Notes: generated by a model from the sequence alone, not told the origin. A stretch of 64,000 nucleotides of DNA from Anaerolineales bacterium UBA5797 (GCA_002418205.1 DIDP01000011.1:110749-174748), one strand, 5' to 3'. Shown: positions 7,897-16,199, counted from the first letter of the stretch. Numbers and translations are program-made.

Positions 7897-9534
7897 TTAC
7901 ATCCTGAAAACTCCAAAATTTTGTTCTTCCACAGGTGAATTCAACACCACCGACAACGCCAACCCCAAAACTTGACGCGTATCCACGGGATCGATCACGC
8001 CATCGTCCCAGAGCCGCGCGGTGGAGTGATAGGGATTGCCTTCGTTTTCGTATTTCTCCAAAATGGGACGTTTGAATTCGTCGGCTTCTTCCTGTGTCAT
8101 GGCAGGCTTGCCTTCGCGGGCGAGTTGGTCCTGTTTGATGGTGAGCAGAACGTTTGCGGCTTGTTCCCCGCCCATGACGGAGATGCGCGCATTGGGCCAC
8201 ATCCACAGGAAGCGCGAGCCGTAGGCGCGACCAGACATGGCGTAGTTGCCCGCGCCGAACGAGCCGCCGATGACAACGGTCAATTTTGGGACGCGGGTGG
8301 TTGCCACGGCATGGACCATCTTCGCGCCGTCTTTGGCGATGCCGCCGACCTCGGCTTCACGTCCGACCATGAAGCCGGTGATGTTTTGCAGGAACACGAG
8401 CGGAATCCCGCGCTGGTCACAGAGTTCGATGAAGTGAGTCGCTTTGAGGGCGGACTCGCTGAACAGCACTCCGTTGTTGGCAATGATCCCGACAGGGTAT
8501 CCGTGAATGCGTGCGAACCCGCAGACGAGAGTCGTGCCGTAGCGGGCTTTGAATTCGCGGAATTTGCTGCCGTCCACGAGGCGGGCGATCACTTCGCGCA
8601 CATCATAGGTCTCGCGGAAGGTGGAGGGGAGGATGCCGTATAAATCTTCAGCGGGGTAGAGAGGTTCTTCGGGCTTTGACCATGGACCATTGACCGTAGA
8701 CCATATTGGTCGATCGTCCATCGTCGATGGTCGAGGAAGAGTTGCCACGATCCCGCGCAGGATTTCGATCGCGTGGTCGTCATCCTCCGCGAAATGATCT
8801 GCGACTCCGCTCAAGCGCGTGTGGACGTCTGCACCGCCGAGGTCTTCTGCTGAAACATCCTCTCCCGTTGCGGCTTTGACGAGCGGAGGTCCGCCGAGGA
8901 AGATGGTGCCTGTGCCTTTGACGATGATGGCTTCGTCGCTCATGGCAGGGACGTAGGCGCCGCCCGCCGTGCAACTGCCCATCACCGCCGCGATCTGCGG
9001 AATCTTTTTCGCGGACATGCGCGCCTGGTTGTAGAAGATGCGTCCAAAATGATTCACGTCGGGGAAGACTTCATCCTGCAGCGGCAAAAACGCGCCGCCC
9101 GAATCGACGAGATAGAGGCAGGGCAGGTGATTCTCTTCTGCGATCTGCTGGGCGCGCAGATGTTTCTTGACCGTCATCGGGAAGTACGACCCGCCTTTGA
9201 CGGTGGCGTCGTTGGCGACGATGAGTACTTCGCGGTTGCTGACGCGCCCGATGCCCGTGACAATGCCTGCGCCTGGCGCTTCGAGATCGTACATGCCAAC
9301 CGCCGCGAGCGGGGAGAGTTCGAGGAAGGGCGAGCCAGGGTCGAGCAGGCGCTCGATGCGGTCGCGGACGAAGAGCTTGCCCTGTGACTCGTGGCGCTTG
9401 CGGTATTTTTCGCCGCCGCCCTGGCGCACTTCGGAGAGGCGTTCGCGCAGGGTGCGGGCGAGTCCGCGGTTGTGTTTTTGGTTTTCGAGGAATTGTGGGG
9501 AGGTGGAGGAGATGGAGGTTTCGAGGATGTCCAT
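7897..9534 (-). CDS. carboxyltransferase subunit, methylcrotonyl-CoA carboxylase beta type
   Basis: A 545-residue crotonase-fold carboxyltransferase. Diagnostic segments are FLELSPLAAVGMYDLEAPGAG, LIVANDATVKGGSYFPMTVK, LVDSGGAFLPLQDEVFPD, MGSCTAGGAYVPAMSDE, and the C-terminal ITGFMVGREAEVGGIAKDGAK with SFGAGNYAMSGRAY. These match methylcrotonyl-CoA carboxylase beta subunits more closely than propionyl-CoA ones. It transfers the carboxyl group from biotin to the acyl-CoA. Residues around 270-295 are encoded by a mini-repeat (8676-8733) that appears to be an in-frame insertion. The exact substrate needs phylogeny. Confidence 0.9.
   Translation of the reverse strand: MDILETSISSTSPQFLENQKHNRGLARTLRERLSEVRQGGGEKYRKRHESQGKLFVRDRIERLLDPGSPFLELSPLAAVGMYDLEAPGAGIVTGIGRVSNREVLIVANDATVKGGSYFPMTVKKHLRAQQIAEENHLPCLYLVDSGGAFLPLQDEVFPDVNHFGRIFYNQARMSAKKIPQIAAVMGSCTAGGAYVPAMSDEAIIVKGTGTIFLGGPPLVKAATGEDVSAEDLGGADVHTRLSGVADHFAEDDDHAIEILRGIVATLPRPSTMDDRPIWSTVNGPWSKPEEPLYPAEDLYGILPSTFRETYDVREVIARLVDGSKFREFKARYGTTLVCGFARIHGYPVGIIANNGVLFSESALKATHFIELCDQRGIPLVFLQNITGFMVGREAEVGGIAKDGAKMVHAVATTRVPKLTVVIGGSFGAGNYAMSGRAYGSRFLWMWPNARISVMGGEQAANVLLTIKQDQLAREGKPAMTQEEADEFKRPILEKYENEGNPYHSTARLWDDGVIDPVDTRQVLGLALSVVLNSPVEEQNFGVFRM
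8676..8733. repeat. GACCATTG-type mini-repeat inside the carboxyltransferase gene
   Basis: Tandem degenerate units (TTGACCATGGACCATTGACC, then TCGTCCATCGTCGATGGTCG) lie in frame and encode a segment around STMDDRPIWSTVNGPWS. The same unit type occurs in both orientations inside the glycyl-tRNA synthetase gene near 56612-56719. Confidence 0.65.
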
Positions 9535-9557
9535 GGGCAGAGTCTAGCATAAATGGT

Positions 9558-9610
9558 ATGTCATTGCGAGGAGATTGCTTCGTCGGACTATGTCCTCCTC
9601 GCAACGACAT
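9558..9610. repeat. dispersed palindromic element, family A copy 2 (short form)
   Basis: ATGTCATTGCGAGGAG (9558-9573) and CTCCTCGCAACGACAT (9595-9610) form an inverted pair with one mismatch around a short centre that keeps GATTGCTTCGTCGGAC. It occupies the divergent region between the carboxyltransferase and thiolase-like genes. The rest of 9535-9709 shows no gene. Confidence 0.8.
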
Positions 9611-9709
9611 GATAAGTTATGGATAAATGTCAGTTGTATTTGGCTTCGATTTCTGCAAAGATAATCCTGTCGGAGGGTTTGTTCAACTCATTGTAAAGGA
9701 GGAACACTG

Positions 9710-11074
9710 ATGAGACCTGTGTATGCAATCTCGGGGGGCGTTTCGAAGTTTGCCAAGGCGCGACCCGACAAGACGTTCCAGGCGATTATCAAGGAAGCCT
9801 ACGATTATGCAATCGCCGACATCGGATTGGATTTTCGGACGTTCACCAAAATCGTAGATGGATCCGTCGCCTCGTACTTCTCGGATCATTTCACCCGACA
9901 GCTGATGGCCGGGATCATGGCCCAGGACTACCTTGGGCTGTGTCCCAAACCCGGTCACCGCGTGGAGGGCGGCGGAGCGACGGGCGGACTGTGCTTCCAG
10001 GAGGCGTGGAAGTCGGTCGCTTCGGGTCACATGGATGTGTGTGTGGCGTACGGCTTCGAGACCATGTCGCATGTGGAGACTTGGAAGGGAAACGAGTTCA
10101 TCGCCCTGGCCTCCGACGTGTCGTTCGATTATCCCGTTGGAGGTTTCTATTCGGGCTACTACGCCATGATGGTGACGCGCCACATGAAGGAGTTCGGCAC
10201 GACCGTGGAGCAGATGGCGCATGTCAGCGTGAAGAACTACATCAACGCGTTCCACAATCCGTACGCGCAGAAGAGTCAGCGCATTACCATCCAGGATGTG
10301 CGTAACGCGCCGATGGTGGCGTGGCCTCTGACGCGGCTCGACATCTGCGTGATGTCGGATGGCGCGGCGGCGATGATATTGTGTTCGGAAGAGGGACTCC
10401 AGAAACTTGAAGCCGCGGGGGCGAGGGTGACGCGTCCGCTCGTGAAGGTGACAGGCATCGGGCGCGGCACGGACGCGATGCGCATGGCGGATCGTCCGCA
10501 TGTGGATTATGACTTCTTCATGGAGAATTACGCCACCGAACAGGAGAAGTCATCGGACGAGACGAAGGCGTATTACAAGAAACTTTGGGAGCACGGTACT
10601 CGCTACCCGGGAGTCCATTCGTTCCGTGCGGGACGGGCGGCGGGCAACATGGCATGGAAACATGCGGGCATCCAGGACCCGTTGCATGAACTGGACTTCA
10701 TCGAATTACACGACGCGTACACTTCATCTGAAATTCAGACGTATGAAGATCTGGGATTGTGTCGTTACGGGGAGGGCGGTCCGTTTGCGGAATCGGGCAA
10801 GGCGTTCCTGCCGAACATTGATTACGGCTTGAAGTTGAAGGATAAGCCTGTCTGCGCGGTGAATCCCTCGGGCGGATTGATCGCCTGCGGACATCCTGTC
10901 GGCGCGACGGGACTGATGCAGGGCGTCTTTGCTGTGTGGCAGCTTCAGGGGTCGATCAAAAAACATTTCCGCGATGACCAGCTACAGGTCCAGAATGCGA
11001 AGCGGGGCGCCATCCATAGTCACGCGGGGACGGGCACGTATGTCACGGTCTCCGTTTTGGAAAGGGAGGGCTAA
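9710..11074 (+). CDS. thiolase-fold protein (acetyl-CoA acetyltransferase-like), nucleophile Cys absent
   Basis: A 454-residue thiolase-superfamily protein. The N-terminal catalytic loop, normally V-E-G-A-C-A-S-G, reads VEGGGATGG at residues 85-93, so the acyl-accepting Cys is Gly89. The other active-site blocks are present: ELHDAYTSSEI and the C-terminal CGHPVGATGLMQG. A strong ribosome site (AAGGAGG) precedes the ATG. The next gene, 3 bases downstream, encodes a DUF35/OB-fold protein, the usual partner of SCP2-type thiolases. It may be a non-catalytic or altered-mechanism member. The substrate is unknown. Confidence 0.88.
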   Translation: MRPVYAISGGVSKFAKARPDKTFQAIIKEAYDYAIADIGLDFRTFTKIVDGSVASYFSDHFTRQLMAGIMAQDYLGLCPKPGHRVEGGGATGGLCFQEAWKSVASGHMDVCVAYGFETMSHVETWKGNEFIALASDVSFDYPVGGFYSGYYAMMVTRHMKEFGTTVEQMAHVSVKNYINAFHNPYAQKSQRITIQDVRNAPMVAWPLTRLDICVMSDGAAAMILCSEEGLQKLEAAGARVTRPLVKVTGIGRGTDAMRMADRPHVDYDFFMENYATEQEKSSDETKAYYKKLWEHGTRYPGVHSFRAGRAAGNMAWKHAGIQDPLHELDFIELHDAYTSSEIQTYEDLGLCRYGEGGPFAESGKAFLPNIDYGLKLKDKPVCAVNPSGGLIACGHPVGATGLMQGVFAVWQLQGSIKKHFRDDQLQVQNAKRGAIHSHAGTGTYVTVSVLEREG

Positions 11075-11077
11075 ATC

Positions 11078-11626
11078 ATGGCCAAGTTACCGTCACAACG
11101 AGAAGAGACTTTGGGCGGGTTCGTCGTGCATGGTGTCCCGTTCCCGATCGGTGCGGATGAGGAGTCGCTGGAGTTTTTGAAGAAGATGGCGCCGATCCAG
11201 ATCGAGCAGGAATATAAGATCACGTACCTGCATTCGTACGGACAGGACAGCCCGTGGTTCGCGGCGTTGACGAATAAACGACTGCTCGCTTCACGCGACC
11301 CCGAAAGCGGATACACAACCGCCAACCCGCGCGGACATGACATGTACTCGGGCGCGGAGACCAAATGGATCGACATCACGAACGTCCCTGCGCATGTACA
11401 CGCGTTCACGGTGTGTTATTTCGGGTCGCAGGAGTTTTTGCCTGAGTGTCCGTTCGTGCTGGCGTTGATCGAGTTCGAGGGCGTAAACACGCTGCTGTTG
11501 ACGCGCTTGATGGGCGTTGACCCCGACGCGCCGTCGCTGAATTGGATCGGGATGGAGGTCAAGCCGCGTTTCCTGCGGAATTCCAAGTTGAAGCCGACGG
11601 ATGTGTATTTCGTGCCGAACGAATAG
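11078..11626 (+). CDS. DUF35/OB-fold protein, thiolase partner, zinc-ribbon lost
   Basis: A 182-residue protein immediately following the thiolase-like gene. The OB-fold half is visible as VPAHVHAFTVCYFGSQEF and CPFVLALIEFEGVNTLLLTRLMGVDPD. In typical DUF35 proteins a rubredoxin-like zinc ribbon (two CxxC knuckles) precedes this. Here the equivalent stretch reads NKRLLASRDPESGYTTANPRG with no cysteines. The pair probably forms a complex that handles CoA esters (known for the family). Loss of the metal site parallels loss of the thiolase Cys. Confidence 0.8.
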   Translation: MAKLPSQREETLGGFVVHGVPFPIGADEESLEFLKKMAPIQIEQEYKITYLHSYGQDSPWFAALTNKRLLASRDPESGYTTANPRGHDMYSGAETKWIDITNVPAHVHAFTVCYFGSQEFLPECPFVLALIEFEGVNTLLLTRLMGVDPDAPSLNWIGMEVKPRFLRNSKLKPTDVYFVPNE

Positions 11627-11627
11627 T

Positions 11628-11745
11628 GTTGTTGCGAGGAGGACGTAGTCCGACGAAGCAAATTCCTTGAACAAAAAGTAAGTCGGTTACTGGGAGATTG
11701 CTTCGGGGTTTCGACGCTATCGCGTCTCAAACCTCGCAACGACAT
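11628..11745. repeat. dispersed palindromic element, family A copy 3
   Basis: Starts directly after the OB-fold gene stop with TGTTGTTGCGAGGAGGACG and ends with CTCGCAACGACAT (11733-11745). Inner arms CGACGAAGCAA / GGAGATTGCTTCGG are also present. The gene-free stretch 11627-12034 holds this copy, a family B copy, and a possible gene remnant. Confidence 0.8.
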
Positions 11746-11790
11746 ATAAAAAGGACTCAGCAATGGGCTGCGTCCTTTTGGTTGCATACG

Positions 11791-11910
11791 GTGGTCGAGT
11801 AGACCTGAGCGGTAGCGAAGGGCATATCGAGACCACATCATGCAATTTTATTTGGGCATGTTATTGGTGGTTTCGATATGGACGAGAAAAACACTCGCCC
11901 TACTCAACCA
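11791..11910. repeat. inverted-repeat element, family B copy 1
   Basis: The left arm GGTGGTCGAGTAG...ATCGAGACCAC (11791-11838) and right arm GTGGTTTCGATAT...CTACTCAACCACC (11867-11912) are near reverse complements of each other. A shorter copy of the same family lies at 23653-23697, nested in a family A copy. No protein coding seen. Confidence 0.65.
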
Positions 11911-12034
11911 CCGAGTTGCTCAAGAAAACGCTCCGCTTCCTCATACGCCACCTTGTAATAATACGGCGGACCATCGCAGGTAGCGAGTTTTAATGCGATT
12001 TTAGCGATCTCGCAATTGTGATACGATTCTCCGC
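11904..12034 (-). pseudogene. possible C-terminal remnant of a lost gene
   Basis: Reading the minus strand, an open frame without a start ends at a stop within the family B repeat and would encode a peptide that looks like a genuine C-terminus (KIALKLATCDGPPYYYKVAY followed by an acidic helix). This type of ending occurs in large NTPase/TPR proteins, but I cannot name the family firmly. The frame extends upstream only into the phosphatase gene, so it is at best a truncated leftover. Confidence 0.3.
12018..12027 (+). promoter_or_regulatory. extended -10 promoter close to the phosphatase start
   Basis: TGATACGAT (TG-N plus TACGAT at 12022-12027) lies 7 bases before the ATG at 12035, so the transcript would begin at or within a base or two of the start codon. 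No clear -35 box. Confidence 0.45.
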
Positions 12035-12478
12035 ATGAACTTCTCCCGCATCACCGATGATCTGTTCATTGGTAGCATGCCCTCTCCCAGTGACTACGAC
12101 ACACTGCGCGGCCTCGGTGTGCGTCTGCTCATCAACATGCGCTTCTCGCGCGGACCCAAACCTGATTCGCATCAGCAACCCATCCAGACCCTTTGGCTTC
12201 CCTCCATCGACAGCCCCTTCTTCCCGATCACCATCCGAAAGTTGAAACAGGGCGCGCAAGCCGCGTTGGAGACGATCCGGGATGGCGGCAGGGTCTATGC
12301 CCATTGCGCCTACGGACGTCACCGCGGCGTGGCGATGGGCGCCTGCATCCTCATCGCCCAGGGACATGATCCGCACGAAGCGATGGAGTTGATCGCCGCC
12401 CGCAGGTCCGTGGCTGACCCGTATGCGTATTACATCCAGCCGCGCATTTTGAAATTTGCAGAGGAATGGAATAAGTAA
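12035..12478 (+). CDS. dual-specificity protein phosphatase family protein
   Basis: A 147-residue protein with the cysteine phosphatase loop HCAYGRHRG (H-C-x-x-G-x-x-R) around residue 90 and the general-acid Asp region LPSIDSPFFP. The N-terminus ITDDLFIGSMPSPSDYDTL is typical of DSP/Cps-like tyrosine phosphatases. It would dephosphorylate phospho-Tyr/Ser/Thr or another phosphoester in the cytoplasm. No ribosome site is seen and a -10 box sits just upstream, implying a leaderless mRNA. Confidence 0.85.
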   Translation: MNFSRITDDLFIGSMPSPSDYDTLRGLGVRLLINMRFSRGPKPDSHQQPIQTLWLPSIDSPFFPITIRKLKQGAQAALETIRDGGRVYAHCAYGRHRGVAMGACILIAQGHDPHEAMELIAARRSVADPYAYYIQPRILKFAEEWNK

Positions 12479-12502
12479 GCCGCGGTCCACGCCCACTGCC
12501 TT

Positions 12503-13438
12503 ATGAATCGCATACGCCCCCTGACTTTATTGGTTTGTGTTCTGCTCGCTTCCTGCGGAGGGGAATCCACGCCCGCGCCAACACCGAGATTATCCGAACC
12601 CGAAGTGCAGATCGAGTTCGATCCCACCCTGACGCCGCGTCCAACCGCCACGGCGACGGATGTCCCGGTCACGCAAACGCCAGTGAAAAATTCCACGCCG
12701 CAGATACTCGCTCTTGACCCCGCGGACTGGAAGGACTGGCCCGTGATCCCGGCATACGTTGATCCCAGTTTGCGCAAGGTCTACGAACGCGGCTTATTGT
12801 TGGGCAATGACCCGCAAGCCTTTTCGATCTTCGGCGATTGTCAGACCCAGCCCGACGAGTTCTTCGGCGTCTTCGAAACGGACTCATCCGTCACACAAAC
12901 TCTCTCCCCCGAACTGCGCGAGACGGTCGCCTATTTCACAGGCTCGTTCACGCGTGACTCCTCCACCTCGCAGGATGGCACCACCCCCGGCGCCCTGTTG
13001 TGGACTCAATGGCATCGCGGCGAGTACGGCTGTACCTTTGCGGAGACTCCCGTGGAATGTGAACTGCGGGTCCATCGCCCGTCGTTCGTCATCATCCAGA
13101 TCGGGACGCATTTCGAATCGCGCAACGCCGATTATCTGCGCAGGATCATCACACAATTGCTGGACGCGGGCGTTGTGCCGATCCTTGCCACCAAAGCCGA
13201 CAACCGCGAAAAGGACGAACGCGTCAACCGTGACATGACCCTGCTCGCCTCCGAATATGATCTCCCGCTCTGGAACTTTTGGGCGGCGGTTTCCGACCTG
13301 CCCAATCGCGGACTCTACACCCGTCCCGACCGCCCGCTGCAAGGCGATATTTATCTCACCGACGAAGCCGCCCAGCGTCACCGCATGACGGGGCTCGAAG
13401 CGCTCGATACCGTCTGGCGCGCGATCACCGGCGGATAA
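12503..13438 (+). CDS. SGNH-hydrolase-like lipoprotein
   Basis: A 311-residue protein with lipobox LLASC (Cys18) and a Pro/Thr-rich spacer (residues 22-65). The mature part has blocks resembling SGNH/GDSL esterases: AFSIFGDCQ in the position of block I, FVIIQIGTHFE near block III, VVPILATKAD, and TDEAAQRHRMTGLEAL as a block V-like end. The block I Ser appears replaced by Cys in GDC, so activity is uncertain. It lies 24 bases after the phosphatase gene on the same strand. Confidence 0.65.
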   Translation: MNRIRPLTLLVCVLLASCGGESTPAPTPRLSEPEVQIEFDPTLTPRPTATATDVPVTQTPVKNSTPQILALDPADWKDWPVIPAYVDPSLRKVYERGLLLGNDPQAFSIFGDCQTQPDEFFGVFETDSSVTQTLSPELRETVAYFTGSFTRDSSTSQDGTTPGALLWTQWHRGEYGCTFAETPVECELRVHRPSFVIIQIGTHFESRNADYLRRIITQLLDAGVVPILATKADNREKDERVNRDMTLLASEYDLPLWNFWAAVSDLPNRGLYTRPDRPLQGDIYLTDEAAQRHRMTGLEALDTVWRAITGG

Positions 13439-13461
13439 AAAAGGCTCCCTCAACAGGAGCC
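13436..13461 (-). terminator. Rho-independent terminator for the 13516-13758 gene
   Basis: On the minus strand GGCTCC-(loop)-GGAGCC is followed by a run of six T. It lies just downstream of the small minus-strand gene, overlapping the end of the convergent lipoprotein gene. Confidence 0.7.
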
Positions 13462-13465
13462 TCAC

Positions 13466-13513
13466 TTTCCAACCTTCCAACTTGCAATCCTTCGACTTCG
13501 CTCAGGACAAGCT
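13466..13513. repeat. mini-repeat cluster
   Basis: CCAACCTTCCAACTTGCAAT followed by CCTTCGACTTCGCTCAGGAC: two dispersed short repeat types side by side in the gap between convergent genes. Confidence 0.5.
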
Positions 13514-13515
13514 TT

Positions 13516-13758
13516 CTAACCCTTGAGCGGCGGCGCGTCCCGGTCGTACACGAACACCTGGATATCCAGCCCATCGTTGTTCAGCAGATCGATCGCGGGT
13601 TTGAACGTCGCATCCTTGATATTTTGCATATCCGCCGCCGGCGCATACACGCTCAAACGCGCCTCCTCCTCCGACATCTTGACCGTCTTGATCTCGGCGC
13701 TGGCACAGGCGGCTTTGATCACATCTGTCATTTTTTGGATCGCTTCATCCAGGGACAT
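13516..13758 (-). CDS. small conserved-looking hypothetical protein
   Basis: An 80-residue acidic protein starting MSLDEAIQKMTDVIKAACAS and ending VFVYDRDAPPLKG. No domain recognised; composition suggests a soluble alpha/beta protein. It lies 30 bases downstream of mutS2 on the same strand, has an AGCAG-type ribosome site, and is followed by a good terminator, so it is probably the last gene of a mutS2 transcript. Confidence 0.6.
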   Translation of the reverse strand: MSLDEAIQKMTDVIKAACASAEIKTVKMSEEEARLSVYAPAADMQNIKDATFKPAIDLLNNDGLDIQVFVYDRDAPPLKG

Positions 13759-13788
13759 ACGCTGCTCCCGATAAAAATTATACCAACT

Positions 13789-16188
13789 CTATTTTGCCAT
13801 CTTCGCAACGGTCACGCCCGCGCCGCCCTCGTTATCCTTCGGTTCCTCGAACGATGCCACATATGGGCTCACCTTCAACGCGCTGCGCACCGCGTCACGC
13901 ATCTTGCCGGTCCCTTTGCCGTGCACGATCCGCACGAACAACAATCCCGCCGAATAGGCGCGCTCCAGATACCGCTCCAATTCCTCGAGACCGTCCTCCA
14001 CCAGTTTTCCGCGCAGGTTCAACTCCAACCCGGGAGACTTCGTCCCAACGGAAACACGTTCCCCGGTTTCCTGCCTTCTTTCTTCTTTCTTCTTTCCTTC
14101 GGGGATTTCCTCCTCGCGGACCTTTCGTACCAGGTCAACCAGCCTCGCCCGCACGCGCAGACTCCCGATCTGTACCTCCGCATCAGACTCACCCAAAGCT
14201 GTCACCACACCATCGGCATTCAGCGTGCTGACGGTGACGCGCTCGCCCAACTTCACTCCGCCAGTCGGGCGTTCGACCTGAGACGTTTGACGAACCACAG
14301 GCGCTTCCACCTTCTCCTCGATCGCCTCCACCTTTTCCTCGATCTGCTTCAACGCCTCGAGGGGTTGCTTCGCCTTCTTCAACTGCGACTTGAGGGACTC
14401 AATATTTTTCCTTAATACTGCAACTTCCAGTTCGCCTTCCGCGCGGGCTTTGGCGATCACTTCGCGGCGTTCGTCTTCGATCTTCTCTAGCCGCGTTTCG
14501 AGTTCCTTTGTCTGCGCTTCTAGCTTGGCGCGTGCCTTCTCCAGTTTCTGGCGTTCGCGCGAGGTGCGGTTGCGTTCCTTGCGGATGTCGTCGAGCAGTT
14601 TGTCGGCGCGCAGGTCGTCGGGGCTGATCTCTCCTTTGGCGGAATCAATGATCGGCTGGGGAAGACCGAGGCGCTGTGCGATGAGCAGCGCGTTCGAACG
14701 TCCGGGGAGTCCGATGGTCAGGTGATAGGTCGGGCGCAGGGTCTTGATGTCGAATTCGAGCGAGGCGTTGACCACGCCTTCGGTCGAATGGGCAAACGTC
14801 TTGAGTTCGGGATAGTGCGTGGCAATGAGGGTCGTGCATCCGCTTTCGAGCAGGTGGTTGAGGATGGCGCGTGCCAGCGCCGCGCCCTCCTGCGGATCGG
14901 TGCCCGCGCCGAGTTCGTCGAAGATGACGAGCGAGCGCTGATCGATGTGTTTGAGGATGCGGATGATGTTCGTGATGTGACCGCTGAACGTGCTGAGCGA
15001 CTGCTCGATGGATTGCTCATCGCCGATATCGGCATAGACTGCGTGGAACAACGGCAGTTCCGAGCCGCTCTGCGCCGGGATGTGCAGTCCGCTTTGCGCC
15101 ATGAGCGCCAACAGACCAACGGTTTTGAGTGACACGGTTTTTCCGCCGGTATTCGGACCGGTGATGACGATGGCGCGCGTGCCGGGGCTGGGGTCCACTT
15201 CAATAGGGACTACGGTGGCGGAATCCAAAAGAGGATGCCTCGCCTGGATCAGACGAATGATGAAAGAGGAAAGAGGTTTGTCATCGTTCTTTTTTCGTCT
15301 TTCTTCTTTCATTTCATGCAGTATTGGCTCTGATGCCCTGAGTTCCTCCGCGTACTTCGCCTTCGCAAAGATGAGATCGAGCATGGCAAGGTTTTCGATG
15401 CCGTAGGTCAGCTCTTCGCGATGTTCGCCGACCTGGGCGGAGATTTCATGCAGGATGCGTCGTTCTTCATCGCGTGCCTGCAATTCGAGTTCGCGGACTT
15501 GGTTATTGAGTTCCACAACCGGCAGTGGTTCCACGAACAACGTCGCGCCGCTCGAGGACTGGTCGTGGATGACCGCTTTGATCTGTCCCTTGAATTCGGC
15601 GCGCAAGGGGATGACGTAACGCCCGTCGCGCTGGGTGATGATCGGTTCCTGTAATTTGTTGCCGGACTCGGTGAGATACTTCTGAAGACGCGACATCAAC
15701 CGGTCGTGCGCGATCCTGATCTCGCGCCGCAGAGTGGCGAGTTTCGGTGAGGCGGAATCCAGCACTTCGCCGCGGTCTGAGAGCACGCGCGTGATCGCAT
15801 CCACGATGCCGTGTGATTCGGGCAGACCAGCCGCAACCTGGGAGAGACGCGGGTATTCGTCCGTTTTGCGCTCGAGCGATTTCTTGATCTCGCGGCATGA
15901 GATCAGCGTGGACTTGACATCCAATAACTGCTGGGGGTCGAGCACGCCGCCGCGCGCCGCCAGGTCTGCCGCCGGGCGGATATCGTGCGCGCCGCCGATG
16001 CCGATCTCCTGCACGGAGAATAATTTGCGGGCTTCGGTCGTTTCGGCGAGGCGGGCAAGCGCGAGGTCATACGAATCGGTCGGCGCGAGTTCAAGCGCCA
16101 GTTCCATCGAAGCGGAAAAATCGCAGAATGATCTCAGCCGCTCGCGTATCTTCGGGTATTCCAAAACCTGCAGGCTCTTTACGTCCAT
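13789..16188 (-). CDS. mutS2: endonuclease MutS2
   Basis: A 799-residue MutS2. Order: N-terminal helical core, MutS ATPase with Walker A TGPNTGGKTVSLKTVGL (about residue 340), Walker B VIFDELGAGTDPQEG, then ATHYPELK, a long coiled coil (about 520-640), and a C-terminal Smr nuclease domain with LNLRGK and IVHGKGTGKMRDAV. MutS2 proteins act in recombination suppression or ribosome rescue rather than mismatch repair. Two purine-rich mini-repeats lie in frame: KKKEERRQE near residue 705 and KEERRKKNDD near residue 300. Confidence 0.95.
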   Translation of the reverse strand: MDVKSLQVLEYPKIRERLRSFCDFSASMELALELAPTDSYDLALARLAETTEARKLFSVQEIGIGGAHDIRPAADLAARGGVLDPQQLLDVKSTLISCREIKKSLERKTDEYPRLSQVAAGLPESHGIVDAITRVLSDRGEVLDSASPKLATLRREIRIAHDRLMSRLQKYLTESGNKLQEPIITQRDGRYVIPLRAEFKGQIKAVIHDQSSSGATLFVEPLPVVELNNQVRELELQARDEERRILHEISAQVGEHREELTYGIENLAMLDLIFAKAKYAEELRASEPILHEMKEERRKKNDDKPLSSFIIRLIQARHPLLDSATVVPIEVDPSPGTRAIVITGPNTGGKTVSLKTVGLLALMAQSGLHIPAQSGSELPLFHAVYADIGDEQSIEQSLSTFSGHITNIIRILKHIDQRSLVIFDELGAGTDPQEGAALARAILNHLLESGCTTLIATHYPELKTFAHSTEGVVNASLEFDIKTLRPTYHLTIGLPGRSNALLIAQRLGLPQPIIDSAKGEISPDDLRADKLLDDIRKERNRTSRERQKLEKARAKLEAQTKELETRLEKIEDERREVIAKARAEGELEVAVLRKNIESLKSQLKKAKQPLEALKQIEEKVEAIEEKVEAPVVRQTSQVERPTGGVKLGERVTVSTLNADGVVTALGESDAEVQIGSLRVRARLVDLVRKVREEEIPEGKKKEERRQETGERVSVGTKSPGLELNLRGKLVEDGLEELERYLERAYSAGLLFVRIVHGKGTGKMRDAVRSALKVSPYVASFEEPKDNEGGAGVTVAKMAK
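14067..14100. repeat. TTTCTTC mini-repeat in mutS2
   Basis: A run of TTTCTTC units on the plus strand, in frame in the minus-strand gene, encoding a Lys/Glu/Arg-rich patch just before the Smr domain. Confidence 0.55.
15259..15317. repeat. purine/pyrimidine mini-repeat in mutS2
   Basis: ATGAAAGAGGAAAGAGG (15259-15275) and the pyrimidine arm CTTTCTTCTTTCATTT (15299-15314) form an imperfect inverted pair inside mutS2. Same type as 4671-4725. Confidence 0.5.
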
Positions 16189-16199
16189 TGGGGGAATTA

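Noticed and set aside
7132..7938. 268-residue plus-strand frame across the lipoprotein, DUF1579 gene and repeat
   Set aside because: It crosses gene boundaries and a palindromic element; no family features.
7757..7975. MSLRGG... open frame over the palindrome
   Set aside because: Translations starting MSLRGG are a by-product of the family A repeat and recur at every copy.
11763..11993. 76-residue plus-strand frame in the repeat region
   Set aside because: It consists almost entirely of family B repeat sequence; no ribosome site.
13279..14415. 378-residue plus-strand frame across the end of the SGNH-like gene and mutS2
   Set aside because: It overlaps two supported genes and has a composition typical of antisense frames.
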